Of a stretch of DNA of 64,000 nucleotides, positions 25,609 through 34,224 are shown one piece after another. The first letter of the stretch is position 1, and each line of letters opens with the position of its first letter. A model generated the notes under the pieces. That model was given only the letters and a program-made list of their open reading frames with translations. It made no database searches and was not told the origin of the DNA. Where the stretch lies: the NCBI GenBank assembly GCA_046329585.1, contig JAXLUI010000001.1, positions 2,852,001 through 2,916,000 of the forward strand, given 5' to 3'. This stretch comes from DLKC01 sp002478885 (GTDB lineage: Bacteria; Bacteroidota; Bacteroidia; Chitinophagales; Chitinophagaceae). The position numbers and the translations under genes are program-made.

Positions 25609-25656
25609 CCCGGCTGCAGTACAGGCATCGGCTTTTCTTGCGTCGCACACTTTTAC
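25609..25656 (-). repeat. IR48 repeat, single copy
   Basis: Reverse copy CCCGGCTGCAG...CTTGCGTCGCACACTTTTAC, GCG-type core. It is the only structure I see in the 303-bp gap (25442-25744) between the divergent CsgG-like and sensor kinase genes. Confidence 0.8.
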
Positions 25657-25744
25657 TTAAGCACTTTGTGCGGCAAATGTTTTACGCTGCCGCCGGAATA
25701 TGCGTTGGTAAGAAACAACCTGAACTAAAACAACTGGAAAGCCC

Positions 25745-27733
25745 ATGACAAAAATTCTTTTCAGTATTTGCTGCTTATATATGCTAACAGCAAGTGCGCA
25801 GCAAAAGAAAGCAGATTCCCTGCTGTTGCTGATTCAACAACATCCCGCAAATGATACCACCAGGTTGAGGTTGCTTTGTGAGCTTAGTTATGAATTATAT
25901 GCTTCAGACCCGGTGAAGGGATTGCTCTATGCAGACAGCGCCATCAGGCTCGGCAACCAGTTTCCGGCAATTGCCATGAAAGGCCAGGCTTACCGTTCAA
26001 GAGGCATGAACTATTGGACAAGATCTGACTTTGGTTTGGCACTTCGTTCATATGATACTGCCGTCATCATATTTCAACAAACAAAAGACACGATTGGCAT
26101 TGCTTCGGCCTACAACAACATTGGCGTAACTTTTAAAAGCATGGGCGATGCCCCAAAAGCCCTGGAATATTATTTTCAGGCGCTTAGACTTTTTGACCAG
26201 TTCAAAAGCAATAAAAAAGCGGCAGATGTATTGATGAATATTGCGCTGGTCTATAACAGTCTTTCCGAGTATGAAAAGGCGCTGGATTACTTTAATAAAT
26301 CAGCTCAGTCAGCTAATGGCTTTAACAACGATTTATTTCATGCCAACCTCTGGTCTAATATGGGCTCTACCTACGATTATATGGACAGTACTGAACAGGC
26401 CCTCGAATATTATAATAAGGCAGGAAACCTGTATCAACAGCTCGGCAATACAGCCGGTTATGCAAACAATCTCTTTAACATTGGCATCGTTTATCTCTAT
26501 ACCGATCAATACCAGGAGGCATTGCCGTACCTGCAAAAAGCTGCAAGCCTTTATTTACAAACCGGAAATAAAAACAACTATTCCCTGCTGTGCTATGAGC
26601 TGGCCAATCTTTATACCAATGCAGATCAAAGCCTGCTTACCGCCAATGGCATAGCTGCTTCAAAAAGAAAAGAACTCGTACTGGAAAACATTAACAAAGG
26701 CATTGAATATGCAAAGGCCGCAGGCTCGCTTGACAGAAAGGCCAGCGGCCTGCAAATGCTTTCCAATTACTATGAAGACAGCAAACAGTTTTCGAAAGCA
26801 CTGGCCATTTATAAGAGTTACCAGGATACCAAAGACAGTATTTACCAGCAAACAAAAAAGCAGGCCATCAACAAACAGGAGTTGCTGTATGAATTTGATA
26901 AAAAGGAAGCACTGACCAAAGCCGAACATGACAAAAAACAGGCGCTTGCACAAGCGGAAATAAAACAACAGCAAACAATCCGAAATGCAGTAATAGCGGG
27001 CACGGCAATATTGCTGTTGTCGGCTGGCTTGTTGTTTTTCTCCTATAAAAAAAGAAGGGACGCGCTTGAGCAGCAAAAAGAAGCAGAATTTAATGCGCAG
27101 GTTTCTGACACAGAGATGAAAGCGCTGCGGAGCCAGATGAACCCTCATTTTATTTTTAATTCACTCAACTCGGTTAATGATTATATTGATAAAAACGACA
27201 CCGGAACTGCATCGGGCTATATTACAAAGTTTGCAAAGCTGATGCGCATGATCCTCGAAAATTCCGAACAAAAAGAAGTAACACTGGAAGACGATCTCAA
27301 AGCGCTCGAACTGTATATGCAACTCGAAGCGCTGCGTTTGAAAAACAAGTTCACTTACGAGATAAAAGTCGATGAGAATATCGATTGCGAAAATACGCTT
27401 GTACCACCATTGATCTTACAGCCTTTCGTAGAGAACAGCATTTGGCATGGCATCGCAAAAAAGGACGGCCCTGGGAAAATAAACATCCATATCAGAAAGG
27501 AAGAAGGTATGATTACTTGTACTGTTGAGGACAATGGTATTGGCCGCGCAAAATCTTCGGCTGCAAAATCGGCTTACGGCTCTGAAGAAAGAAGATCGCT
27601 CGGCATGAAGATAACCAACGCAAGAATTGACATTCTCAACAAAATAAAAAAATCGAAAGCCGGCATTGAATTGACCGATCTTGCAGAAGGTTTAAAAGTG
27701 GAAGTGAGGCTGCCTTTGGAACTCGCTTTTTAA
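25745..27733 (+). CDS. TPR sensor histidine kinase, LytS type
   Basis: 662 aa. A signal-like start (MTKILFSICCLYMLTASAQ) is followed by about six tetratricopeptide repeats (for example ASAYNNIGVTFKSMGDAPKALEYYFQAL). A coiled coil rich in K, Q and E (about 375-410) and one membrane helix at about 414-430 come next. The cytoplasmic part is a His_kinase domain: phosphoacceptor His468 in RSQMNPHFIFNSLNS, N box LQPFVENSIWHGI and G box VEDNGIGRAK. The sensor TPRs would lie in the periplasm. It is paired with the LytTR regulator 8 bp downstream. The ligand is unknown. Confidence 0.9.
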   Translation: MTKILFSICCLYMLTASAQQKKADSLLLLIQQHPANDTTRLRLLCELSYELYASDPVKGLLYADSAIRLGNQFPAIAMKGQAYRSRGMNYWTRSDFGLALRSYDTAVIIFQQTKDTIGIASAYNNIGVTFKSMGDAPKALEYYFQALRLFDQFKSNKKAADVLMNIALVYNSLSEYEKALDYFNKSAQSANGFNNDLFHANLWSNMGSTYDYMDSTEQALEYYNKAGNLYQQLGNTAGYANNLFNIGIVYLYTDQYQEALPYLQKAASLYLQTGNKNNYSLLCYELANLYTNADQSLLTANGIAASKRKELVLENINKGIEYAKAAGSLDRKASGLQMLSNYYEDSKQFSKALAIYKSYQDTKDSIYQQTKKQAINKQELLYEFDKKEALTKAEHDKKQALAQAEIKQQQTIRNAVIAGTAILLLSAGLLFFSYKKRRDALEQQKEAEFNAQVSDTEMKALRSQMNPHFIFNSLNSVNDYIDKNDTGTASGYITKFAKLMRMILENSEQKEVTLEDDLKALELYMQLEALRLKNKFTYEIKVDENIDCENTLVPPLILQPFVENSIWHGIAKKDGPGKINIHIRKEEGMITCTVEDNGIGRAKSSAAKSAYGSEERRSLGMKITNARIDILNKIKKSKAGIELTDLAEGLKVEVRLPLELAF

Positions 27734-27741
27734 AATAAATT

Positions 27742-28494
27742 ATGACAAGAGCAATAATTATCGACGATGAGCAGCATTGCATAGACCGGTTAAGCAAACT
27801 GCTAAATGAAAGTGCTTCGACAGGATTGGAATTACTTGGCTATTTTAAAACAGCGGAAGATGGCATAAGTGGCATTCAAAAATTGCAACCCGATCTCGTG
27901 TTTCTTGATGTTCAGATTAACGATAAAACAGGTTTTGATTTGCTGCAGCAATTGTCTTCAGTAAACTTTGAAGTAATATTTACAACAGCTTTTGAACGTT
28001 ACGCAGTGCAGGCCTTTAAATTCAGCGCGCTTGACTACCTGCTTAAACCTGTTGATGCCGATGACCTTGCAGCCGCGCTTCAAAAACTCAAAGAAAAAAT
28101 ATCCGTAAAGGAAAGTAATGCAAGGTTCGACACACTTTTTCACAACCTTAAAAGCATACAAGGTATATCCAAACGTATCTGTGTTCCTGTTACAACCGGC
28201 CTTGTGTTTTTGCAGGTAAGCGACATTGTCCGTTGCCAGAGTGATATTAACTATACAACCATCTTTACAAAAGACAAGCAAAAACTGGTGGTGGCAAAAA
28301 CGCTAAAAGAGTTTGAAGAAATGTTGAGCGATTTTGATTTCTACAGGGTACACAATTCACATCTTATCAATCTCGCTTTTATAAAAAGTTATAACAAGGG
28401 CAAGGGTGGTTTTGTTACTATGACCGATAATACAGATATCGAAGTATCTACCCGGAGAAAAGATGATTTTTTAAAAAGGCTATCCGGTATGTAA
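27742..28494 (+). CDS. LytTR DNA-binding response regulator
   Basis: 250 aa. The receiver domain (1-120) has acidic pocket IIDDEQHC, phosphorylated Asp56 in LVFLDVQINDKTG, and the conserved TTAFERYAVQAFKFSALDYLLKPV end with the switch Thr and Lys. The C-terminal 100 residues are a LytTR domain (VFLQVSDIVRCQSDINYTTIFTKD, then FYRVHNSHLINLAFIKSY), which binds DNA through beta strands. It starts 8 bp after the kinase gene, so the two form a two-component system. Confidence 0.94.
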   Translation: MTRAIIIDDEQHCIDRLSKLLNESASTGLELLGYFKTAEDGISGIQKLQPDLVFLDVQINDKTGFDLLQQLSSVNFEVIFTTAFERYAVQAFKFSALDYLLKPVDADDLAAALQKLKEKISVKESNARFDTLFHNLKSIQGISKRICVPVTTGLVFLQVSDIVRCQSDINYTTIFTKDKQKLVVAKTLKEFEEMLSDFDFYRVHNSHLINLAFIKSYNKGKGGFVTMTDNTDIEVSTRRKDDFLKRLSGM

Positions 28495-28562
28495 AATATA
28501 TTTACCGCTACTTCGTAGTAGAAAACAAATAGTTCATCTGGCCCGGCAAAGTTCCGGGCGAT

Positions 28563-28607
28563 CAAGGGAGTGACACAACGAAGATGCCACGAAGACTGCC
28601 GCCGGGA
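28563..28607 (+). repeat. IR48 repeat, single copy
   Basis: Forward copy lacking the GTACAAG start: GGGAGTGACACAACGAAGAT, GCCACGAAG and CCGCCGGGA. GTG-type core. Just upstream, GCCCGG (28541-28546) and CCGGGC (28554-28559) form a small GC hairpin that may be a remnant of a partner. Between convergent genes. Confidence 0.7.
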
Positions 28608-28617
28608 CAGGAAAAAA

Positions 28618-29349
28618 TCAGGCCCCTTTATTATTGAGATTTACAATGCCGTTCTTAATAGCATAGATAACCAGGCCAACCCTTGATTTTATCTCAAGCT
28701 TTTCGAACAACGCTTCGCGGTAGCCGTCAACGGTGCGTGGACTTACAAACATTTTATCGGCGATTTCTTTATAGCTGAGTTCGGTGCAGCTGTAGCGCAG
28801 GAAATCAAGTTCGCGGTCGCTGAGCAACAGGGGGTTTTTGTGTTTTTCGTGTTCGTCATCAAGCTTGGTGACGGTGTTGATGAGATGGCCCGTTACAAGA
28901 TCGGAATAGTGATAACCTTTTTTGCAAAGCGAATCAAGTGCTGATTTTAATTCGGTTGGTTCGGCATCTTTCAGGATATAGCCTTTGGCACCATTCTTCA
29001 GCATGCGGATAATGGAGTTCTCGTTGTCGTACATGCTCAGCGCAAGCACTTTTACATCGGGATAATTTTGCTTCAGCCATAAAGTAGTTTCGTAGCCATC
29101 TTTCTTGGGCATATTGATGTCCATGAGCACAATGCCAGGTGGCGAATTTGGATCGAGTTTATCAATGAATTCCTGTCCGTTCCCGGCCTGGAACAGCACG
29201 GTATAACCTTCAAAGCTGTTGATAAGCCCCGCAAGCCCGTTGCGGATGAGCGCATGATCATCGGCAAGCGCGACTTTGCATTGTTCGGGACCGTTATTGT
29301 CCTTTTCAAATGGCGACTTTTGAAGGGAATGCTGGAATGGCGTTTTCAT
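28618..29349 (-). CDS. NarL/LuxR-type response regulator, orphan
   Basis: 243 aa. The receiver domain (about 24-145) has the acidic pair in ALADDHALIRNG, phosphorylated Asp77 in IVLMDINMPKKDGYE, then VLALSMYD and AKGYILKDAEPTEL. The C-terminus is a LuxR helix-turn-helix: LLSDRELDFLRYSCTELSYKEIADKMFVSPRTVDGYREALFEKL. There is no matching histidine kinase next to it; the LytS-type kinase that ends at 27733 faces the other way and already has its own regulator. The first 23 residues are a polar extension. Targets unknown. Confidence 0.9.
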   Translation of the reverse strand: MKTPFQHSLQKSPFEKDNNGPEQCKVALADDHALIRNGLAGLINSFEGYTVLFQAGNGQEFIDKLDPNSPPGIVLMDINMPKKDGYETTLWLKQNYPDVKVLALSMYDNENSIIRMLKNGAKGYILKDAEPTELKSALDSLCKKGYHYSDLVTGHLINTVTKLDDEHEKHKNPLLLSDRELDFLRYSCTELSYKEIADKMFVSPRTVDGYREALFEKLEIKSRVGLVIYAIKNGIVNLNNKGA

Positions 29350-29501
29350 TAGTTTAGGTTTTGAGGTGATGGGCTAGAACATTTTGTTGGTTTAATTGCT
29401 GATATTTTGTATCGGATGCTGCTACAAGTTACAAACTGTAGGGGTAATTTGTTGGCTGCCACGGTAATTTCCTGCCAGGCTTGTTGCTACCTGGGCGTAT
29501 G

Positions 29502-29534
29502 TTAAGTGGTACTTAAGTAGTACTAAAGCCGTAG
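29502..29534. promoter_or_regulatory. Tandem 11-bp repeats upstream of the NarL-type gene
   Basis: TTAAGTGGTAC (29502-29512) is followed directly by TTAAGTAGTAC (29513-29523), one mismatch apart, and then by a weaker third copy, TAAAGCCGTAG. A perfect 10-bp palindrome TACTTAAGTA lies at 29510-29519. The 11-bp step is about one DNA turn, as in regulator arrays. It lies between the divergent NarL-type gene and dnaX. The rest of 29350-29798 (449 bp) shows nothing that I can name. Confidence 0.4.
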
Positions 29535-29798
29535 TAAAAGCGCACATTAAGCGCGTGGCCGCCTCCCCAATCCATAAGCAAACCCTTATTTCAGGGCCAC
29601 AATAACCCTGGTTAAGCGTATGATTTGGAAAAGAACCAAAGGTAAATAAAGCCTCATGTCAGGCCAATCATTTTATTGCCGTTTGCCAATTGGGCTTCTG
29701 GAAGACGGAGCTGGTCAGCGGATACCTCTTCATAAATTTTCCCCATCGCACTTTTACGCTTTTAGCCTTGACTGCTTTATTTTAACTTGCAGCCAACT

Positions 29799-31634
29799 AT
29801 GGACAAGTTCATTGTTTCTGCCAGGAAATACAGGCCCCAAACCTTCGACACAGTCGTGGGACAATCGCATATTACCACCACTTTAAAGAACGCTATCAAA
29901 AATAACCAGCTTGCACATGCATTTTTATTTTGCGGTCCGCGTGGAGTTGGAAAAACAACCTGTGCACGTATTCTTGCAAAAACCATCAACTGCGAAAACC
30001 TGCAGCCGGATGGTGAAGCTTGTGATACCTGCGCCAGCTGTAAGAGTTTTAACAGCGGCGCATCTTTAAATATACATGAACTTGATGCCGCAAGTAATAA
30101 CTCGGTCGACGATATAAGGGCACTGGTTGAGCAGGTGCGTTTTGCCCCACAGGCCGGTAAATACAAAGTATATATTGTGGATGAGGTGCACATGCTTAGC
30201 GCAAGCGCCTTCAACGCTTTTCTGAAAACGCTGGAAGAACCTCCGTCTTATGCCATCTTTATTTTGGCAACTACAGAAAAACACAAGATTCTGCCAACCA
30301 TCTTAAGCCGCTGCCAGATCTTCGATTTCAAACGTATTACCAACAACGATACCGTCGAACACCTGGAAGACATTACCCAAAAAGAAGATATAAAAACCGA
30401 GAAAGCCGCATTACAGGTAATTGCTCAAAAAAGTGAAGGCTGTATGCGTGATGCATTGAGCATCCTTGATAAGATCGTAAGCTTTACCAATGGCACCGTA
30501 ACCTATCAGAACACGCTTGAGCATTTGAATGTGCTTGATCATGACTATTATTTCAAACTGCTCGACCTTTTGCAACAGCAGGATCTTGCCGGGGCAATGT
30601 TGCTCTACGACGAGATTAACAAAAAAGGGTTCGAGGGCGATATGGTGCTGAACGGCTTCGCCGAATTTATACGCAATCTTTTGGTTTGTAAAGATCCTAA
30701 AGCGCTAAGCCTGCTCGATATTGTTGAGGGCATGCAAAGCAAGTATAACGAGGTTGCCACCAAAACAGGCTTGTCTTACCTGGTTAGTGCGCTTAACCTT
30801 ATCAGCGAGTCAGAAATCAACTACCGGATGGCCCGTAATAAAAGGCTCCAGGTAGAAATGACGCTCATCAAACTCAATTTTTTGCAACAGGCTATAGAAC
30901 TTTCCATGGACGGAGGAACCGTTGTAAAAAAAAAGCGGGTTGATGGTCCTGTCGCCTATAGGGTAAAAACTATAAATCCGCTTGCTGCAAAGCCACCCGC
31001 CACTGTAACGAAAACAGAAACGCCTGCAGCAAAACTTTATGTACAGGAAAATGCGGCGCCGGCAAAAACAATTCCCGCATTTCCGCAACATGTGCCCGGA
31101 AAAATAGAGCCGGCACAAAAGCTGGTGATCGAAACGCCGGTAATAAAAATGCCTGCCCCTGCCCCGGGCATAAAAAGTAAAACAAGTTTACTCGATGGCC
31201 TTCGGCAGAAATACAGCCCGGAATATCATATTGAGGAGGTAAAAGAGGCTGAGGCACTCGTCATGGAAAAGCTGAAATTGTTATGGCTGCAATATGCAGA
31301 TAAAATGGATGAGCAGCAGAAGCACTCATCTGCCAACAGTTTTAAACTCGCCAAACTGTCGATCGAAGCCGAAAACTTTTTCACGGTTACCGTAAATGCC
31401 ATTACGCAACAACGTTTTATCGAACAGGAAAAAATGATGCTCGCCGATTTTATTCAGCAGGCATTCAATAACAGGAGCATTTCGTTTAAAGTGTTAGTGA
31501 CAGAAGCTGAAAAAGAAACCCTGCCACCTCATTTGGCTTTGAATAGCCGGGAACGTTTCGACCGGATTGCTGAAAAATACCCCCTTGTAAGAGAGTTGAA
31601 AGATAAACTCAGGTTGGAGATCGACTACAAGTAA
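29799..31634 (+). CDS. dnaX: DNA polymerase III subunit gamma/tau
   Basis: 611 aa from the ATG at 29799 (MDKFIVSARKYRPQTFDTVVGQ); a TTG four codons upstream is less likely. ATPase motor of the clamp loader. Walker A GPRGVGKT is at 46-53, followed by a four-cysteine zinc module (C..CDTCASC), the DEVHMLSASAFNAFLKTLEEPP Walker B region and the sensor ATTEKHKILPTILSRC. The middle of the protein is a collar domain; from about residue 370 on it is rich in Ala, Pro and Lys, then ends in a tau-like domain. No programmed frameshift slippery site was identified. Confidence 0.95.
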   Translation: MDKFIVSARKYRPQTFDTVVGQSHITTTLKNAIKNNQLAHAFLFCGPRGVGKTTCARILAKTINCENLQPDGEACDTCASCKSFNSGASLNIHELDAASNNSVDDIRALVEQVRFAPQAGKYKVYIVDEVHMLSASAFNAFLKTLEEPPSYAIFILATTEKHKILPTILSRCQIFDFKRITNNDTVEHLEDITQKEDIKTEKAALQVIAQKSEGCMRDALSILDKIVSFTNGTVTYQNTLEHLNVLDHDYYFKLLDLLQQQDLAGAMLLYDEINKKGFEGDMVLNGFAEFIRNLLVCKDPKALSLLDIVEGMQSKYNEVATKTGLSYLVSALNLISESEINYRMARNKRLQVEMTLIKLNFLQQAIELSMDGGTVVKKKRVDGPVAYRVKTINPLAAKPPATVTKTETPAAKLYVQENAAPAKTIPAFPQHVPGKIEPAQKLVIETPVIKMPAPAPGIKSKTSLLDGLRQKYSPEYHIEEVKEAEALVMEKLKLLWLQYADKMDEQQKHSSANSFKLAKLSIEAENFFTVTVNAITQQRFIEQEKMMLADFIQQAFNNRSISFKVLVTEAEKETLPPHLALNSRERFDRIAEKYPLVRELKDKLRLEIDYK

Positions 31635-31646
31635 ATTTTTGGGATA

Positions 31647-31720
31647 CCAGCCGTAGCAAACATGGCATCACCTGTTGCGTCGCATTCCGTTCATCGTTCG
31701 GAATAGTGGTGATACAGGCA
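31647..31720 (-). repeat. IR48 repeat, variant with its own hairpin
   Basis: Reverse copy GGCATCACCTGTTGCGTCGC followed by ATTCCGTTCATCGTTCGGAAT instead of the usual GTAC end. ATTCCG pairs with CGGAAT and ATCACC with GGTGAT, so this copy can fold by itself. The same ending occurs at 34.14 kb. It lies between convergent dnaX and the MGMT-like gene. Confidence 0.65.
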
Positions 31721-31736
31721 ATACATTGGTTTCGCA

Positions 31737-32180
31737 TTAAACGCCTTTCGCCTTGATACGGCCTTGCGGCAAGATGCCTTCCCTTTTTCTTAGTTCGGCG
31801 ATCTTTTCCGCACCACAGGCAAGCTTTGCCGCGACCTTCGACCTTTCATCGATCACCCTCCAGAATGGTGTAATGTTTTTTAAAGCTTTGCCCTTCACAT
31901 GCTCTTCCCATGCGGCTTCAGCAACAATGCGTAAAAATATCCCTGTTGTTAGGGGGCAGGTTTTGGCTGCATGATGCTCAGCGGCGAGGTCATTGCGCAG
32001 CGTTGTAACATCCATGGCACGGCCTTTTGGTATTTGCTTTATGTATGCGTCGATGATCACGGGTGTTGGTATAAGCATCAGGCTATGTTCCGGTATGTCA
32101 GTAAAGGCTTTTTCGGTACGCTTTACTTCCGGAGCGGCCGGTGTCTTCATCTTCTCCGCCCATGTTTTCCTGGTTGCCAT
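31737..32180 (-). CDS. MGMT-like protein lacking the acceptor cysteine
   Basis: 147 aa. The middle and end resemble the DNA-binding half of O6-methylguanine-DNA methyltransferases: IPKGRAMDVTTLRNDLAAEHHAAKTCPLTTGIFLRIVAEAAWEEH, then the active-site-like ITPFWRVIDE. In true methyltransferases the latter reads PCHRVI; here Phe-Trp replaces Cys-His, so alkyl transfer is not expected. Alkyltransferase-like proteins with Trp in place of Cys bind damaged bases and flag them for repair, which is one possible role. The family assignment is from pattern only. Confidence 0.6.
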   Translation of the reverse strand: MATRKTWAEKMKTPAAPEVKRTEKAFTDIPEHSLMLIPTPVIIDAYIKQIPKGRAMDVTTLRNDLAAEHHAAKTCPLTTGIFLRIVAEAAWEEHVKGKALKNITPFWRVIDERSKVAAKLACGAEKIAELRKREGILPQGRIKAKGV

Positions 32181-32330
32181 ATAATTGTTTTTGTTAAGTT
32201 AAAAAAACGGCTTTACGAAAACGATGATATTGGTCACAGGCCTTCTTTACAAAAAAGATAGCCTTAAGTTGCTGCTATTGCATTTTACTGTAATTTCACG
32301 GCTCCAAAAAATGCTGCAAAGCGTTATACT

Positions 32331-32378
32331 GTACAAGTGTGCGACGCAACAACCGACGCCACCAAGATTGCAGCCGGG
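32331..32378 (+). repeat. IR48 repeat, single complete copy
   Basis: The cleanest single copy: starts GTACAAGTGTGCGACGCAAC, continues CGACGCCACCAAG and ends GCAGCCGGG, 48 bp. GCG-type core. It ends 36 bp before the ATG of the pyruvate dehydrogenase E2 gene. Confidence 0.85.
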
Positions 32379-32414
32379 CCCAAAAATATATTGAACTTAA
32401 AATCGAGAGATACA

Positions 32415-34040
32415 ATGGCAGAAGTGATTTTAATGCCCCGTTTAAGCGATACCATGACCGAAGGCGTTATTGCTGGATGGCATAAGAAAGTAGGCGATGC
32501 CGTAAAAAAAGGTGACCTGCTGGCCGATATTGAAACCGATAAAGCCACTATGGAACTCGAAAGTTACCAGGAAGGCACGCTGTTGCATATCGGCAGCGAC
32601 AAGGGTGGCAAACTACAGGTGAACGACCTGCTTGCCATTATTGGAAAAGCCGGCGAAGACGTGGGTGCCCTGGTAGCGCAGCATTCAGGTGGCGCGGCGC
32701 CTGCTCCTGCACCCGTTGCCGAAGCACCGGCAAGTGCAGCACCCGCTGCAAAACCAGCCGTTGATGTGAGCAGTATGGAAGAAGTTGTATTGATGCCAAG
32801 GCTGAGCGATACCATGACCGAAGGCGTTATTGCTGGCTGGCATAAGAATGTAGGCGATGCTGTTAAAAAGGGTGAAGTGCTTGCCGATATTGAAACCGAT
32901 AAGGCAACCATGGAACTCGAAAGCTATAAAGAGGGAGTTCTTTTATACCAGGGAGCAAAACCCGGCGAAAAAATACAGGTAAATGACCTGCTTTGTATCA
33001 TTGGAAAACAGGGCTTTGATGTAAATGCTGTACTTGAAGCGCTTAAAACAGGCGGTGGAACTGCTGCCCCCGCTGCAACCACGGCACCCGCTACTCCTGC
33101 TCCTGCGGCCGCACCGCAAGACGCAGCACCTGCACCAGCAGCTGTTGTGGTGAACGAAGGAAGAATTTTTGCTTCACCGCTCGCAAAGAAACTCGCAGCC
33201 GAAAAAGGTGTTGATCTGCGTTATGTAAAAGGCAGCGGCGATAACGGAAGAATTACCAAAAGCGATATCGACAATTATGTTCCTGCCGCAGCACCTGCTC
33301 CGGCAGCAACTGCCCCTACGCCATCTGTAGCACCGGTTGCTTCTCCCCCTGCCGGCGAGGTTAGGTTTGAAGAAACACCTGTTTCTCAGATGCGAAAAAC
33401 AATTGCCCGCCGTCTTAGCGAAAGTTTATTTACTGCCCCGCATTTCTATCTTACAATGGTAATCGATATGGATGCCTGCGTAGCAGCAAGGGCAAAACTT
33501 AATGAAGTAAGTAAGGTAAAGATCAGCTTTAACGATATGGTGCTTAAAGCAACATCAGTGGCTTTGAAGCAGCACCCTAAAGTAAACAGCAGCTGGCTTG
33601 GTGATAAGATTCGTACAAACTACCATGTAAATATTGGTGTGGCCGTTGCAGTTGACGAAGGCCTGCTTGTGCCTGTCGTACGTTTTGCCGATACTAAAAC
33701 GCTCAGCCAGATCGGCGCAGAAGTAAAAGTGTTTGCGCAGAAAGCCAAAGACAAAAAATTGCAACCATCAGATTGGGAAGGAAGCACATTCACCATTTCC
33801 AACCTGGGTATGTTTGGTATCGATGAGTTCACCGCGATCATCAATCCACCAGACGCCTGTATTCTTGCAGTGGGCGGTATATCACAGGTCCCTGTTGTAA
33901 AGAACGGCCTCGTTGTTCCCGGCAATATCATGAAAGTAACCCTCAGTTGCGATCACCGCGTAGTCGACGGAGCAACAGGTGCAGCCTTCCTGCAAACGCT
34001 AAAAAGCCTGCTGGAAGAACCTTTGCGCATGCTCATATAA
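32415..34040 (+). CDS. Pyruvate dehydrogenase complex E2 (dihydrolipoamide acetyltransferase)
   Basis: 541 aa from the ATG at 32415 (MAEVILMPRLSDTM); the open frame extends upstream only through an IR48 copy. It transfers the acetyl group from E1 to CoA. Two lipoyl domains carry lysines K43 and K163 in DIETDKATMELES, exactly 120 codons apart. Ala/Pro-rich linkers follow, then an E3/E1-binding domain (FASPLAKKLAAEKGVDLRYVKGSGDNGRITKSDI). The catalytic domain ends with His514 in CDHRVVDGATGAAFL. The E1 genes are not in the window. A strong terminator follows. Confidence 0.94.
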   Translation: MAEVILMPRLSDTMTEGVIAGWHKKVGDAVKKGDLLADIETDKATMELESYQEGTLLHIGSDKGGKLQVNDLLAIIGKAGEDVGALVAQHSGGAAPAPAPVAEAPASAAPAAKPAVDVSSMEEVVLMPRLSDTMTEGVIAGWHKNVGDAVKKGEVLADIETDKATMELESYKEGVLLYQGAKPGEKIQVNDLLCIIGKQGFDVNAVLEALKTGGGTAAPAATTAPATPAPAAAPQDAAPAPAAVVVNEGRIFASPLAKKLAAEKGVDLRYVKGSGDNGRITKSDIDNYVPAAAPAPAATAPTPSVAPVASPPAGEVRFEETPVSQMRKTIARRLSESLFTAPHFYLTMVIDMDACVAARAKLNEVSKVKISFNDMVLKATSVALKQHPKVNSSWLGDKIRTNYHVNIGVAVAVDEGLLVPVVRFADTKTLSQIGAEVKVFAQKAKDKKLQPSDWEGSTFTISNLGMFGIDEFTAIINPPDACILAVGGISQVPVVKNGLVVPGNIMKVTLSCDHRVVDGATGAAFLQTLKSLLEEPLRMLI

Positions 34041-34062
34041 TAATAAACTCGTTATTTATACG

Positions 34063-34092
34063 ATGCCGGTTCTGTTGAGCCGGCATTTTTAT
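34063..34092 (+). terminator. Rho-independent terminator after the E2 gene
   Basis: ATGCCGGTTC (34063-34072) pairs with GAGCCGGCAT (34077-34086), with one G-T wobble and a TGTT loop, followed by TTTTATT. It lies 22 bp after the stop codon. Confidence 0.85.
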
Positions 34093-34107
34093 TAGTTGGA
34101 CTTTGAT

Positions 34108-34155
34108 ACCGGCTTCTGAGCAATAATGGAGCATCGTTGCGTCGCAATCCGTTCA
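34108..34155 (-). repeat. IR48 repeat, variant copy
   Basis: Reverse copy ACCGGCTTCTG...CGTTGCGTCGCAATCCG, then TTCATCGTCCCG. It shares the 'TCCGTTCATCGT' ending with the copy at 31.67 kb instead of the usual GTAC end. Lies between the E2 terminator and the LpxH-like gene. Confidence 0.65.
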
Positions 34156-34224
34156 TCGTCCCGTTCTTTGTTCGGCTACACGCTTTCATAATCCCTTAAT
34201 CTTGCGGTAACAGCTACGTAACAT

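Noticed and set aside
29656..29886. 76-residue open frame before dnaX
   Set aside because: It overlaps the dnaX start in another frame and shows no protein-like pattern or upstream signal.
32337..32414. N-terminal extension of the E2 gene (and similar extensions before GH144 copies 2 and 3, paaD and the CsgG-like gene)
   Set aside because: These stretches are translations of IR48 repeat DNA and share meaningless peptides; the normal family N-termini begin at the downstream ATG.
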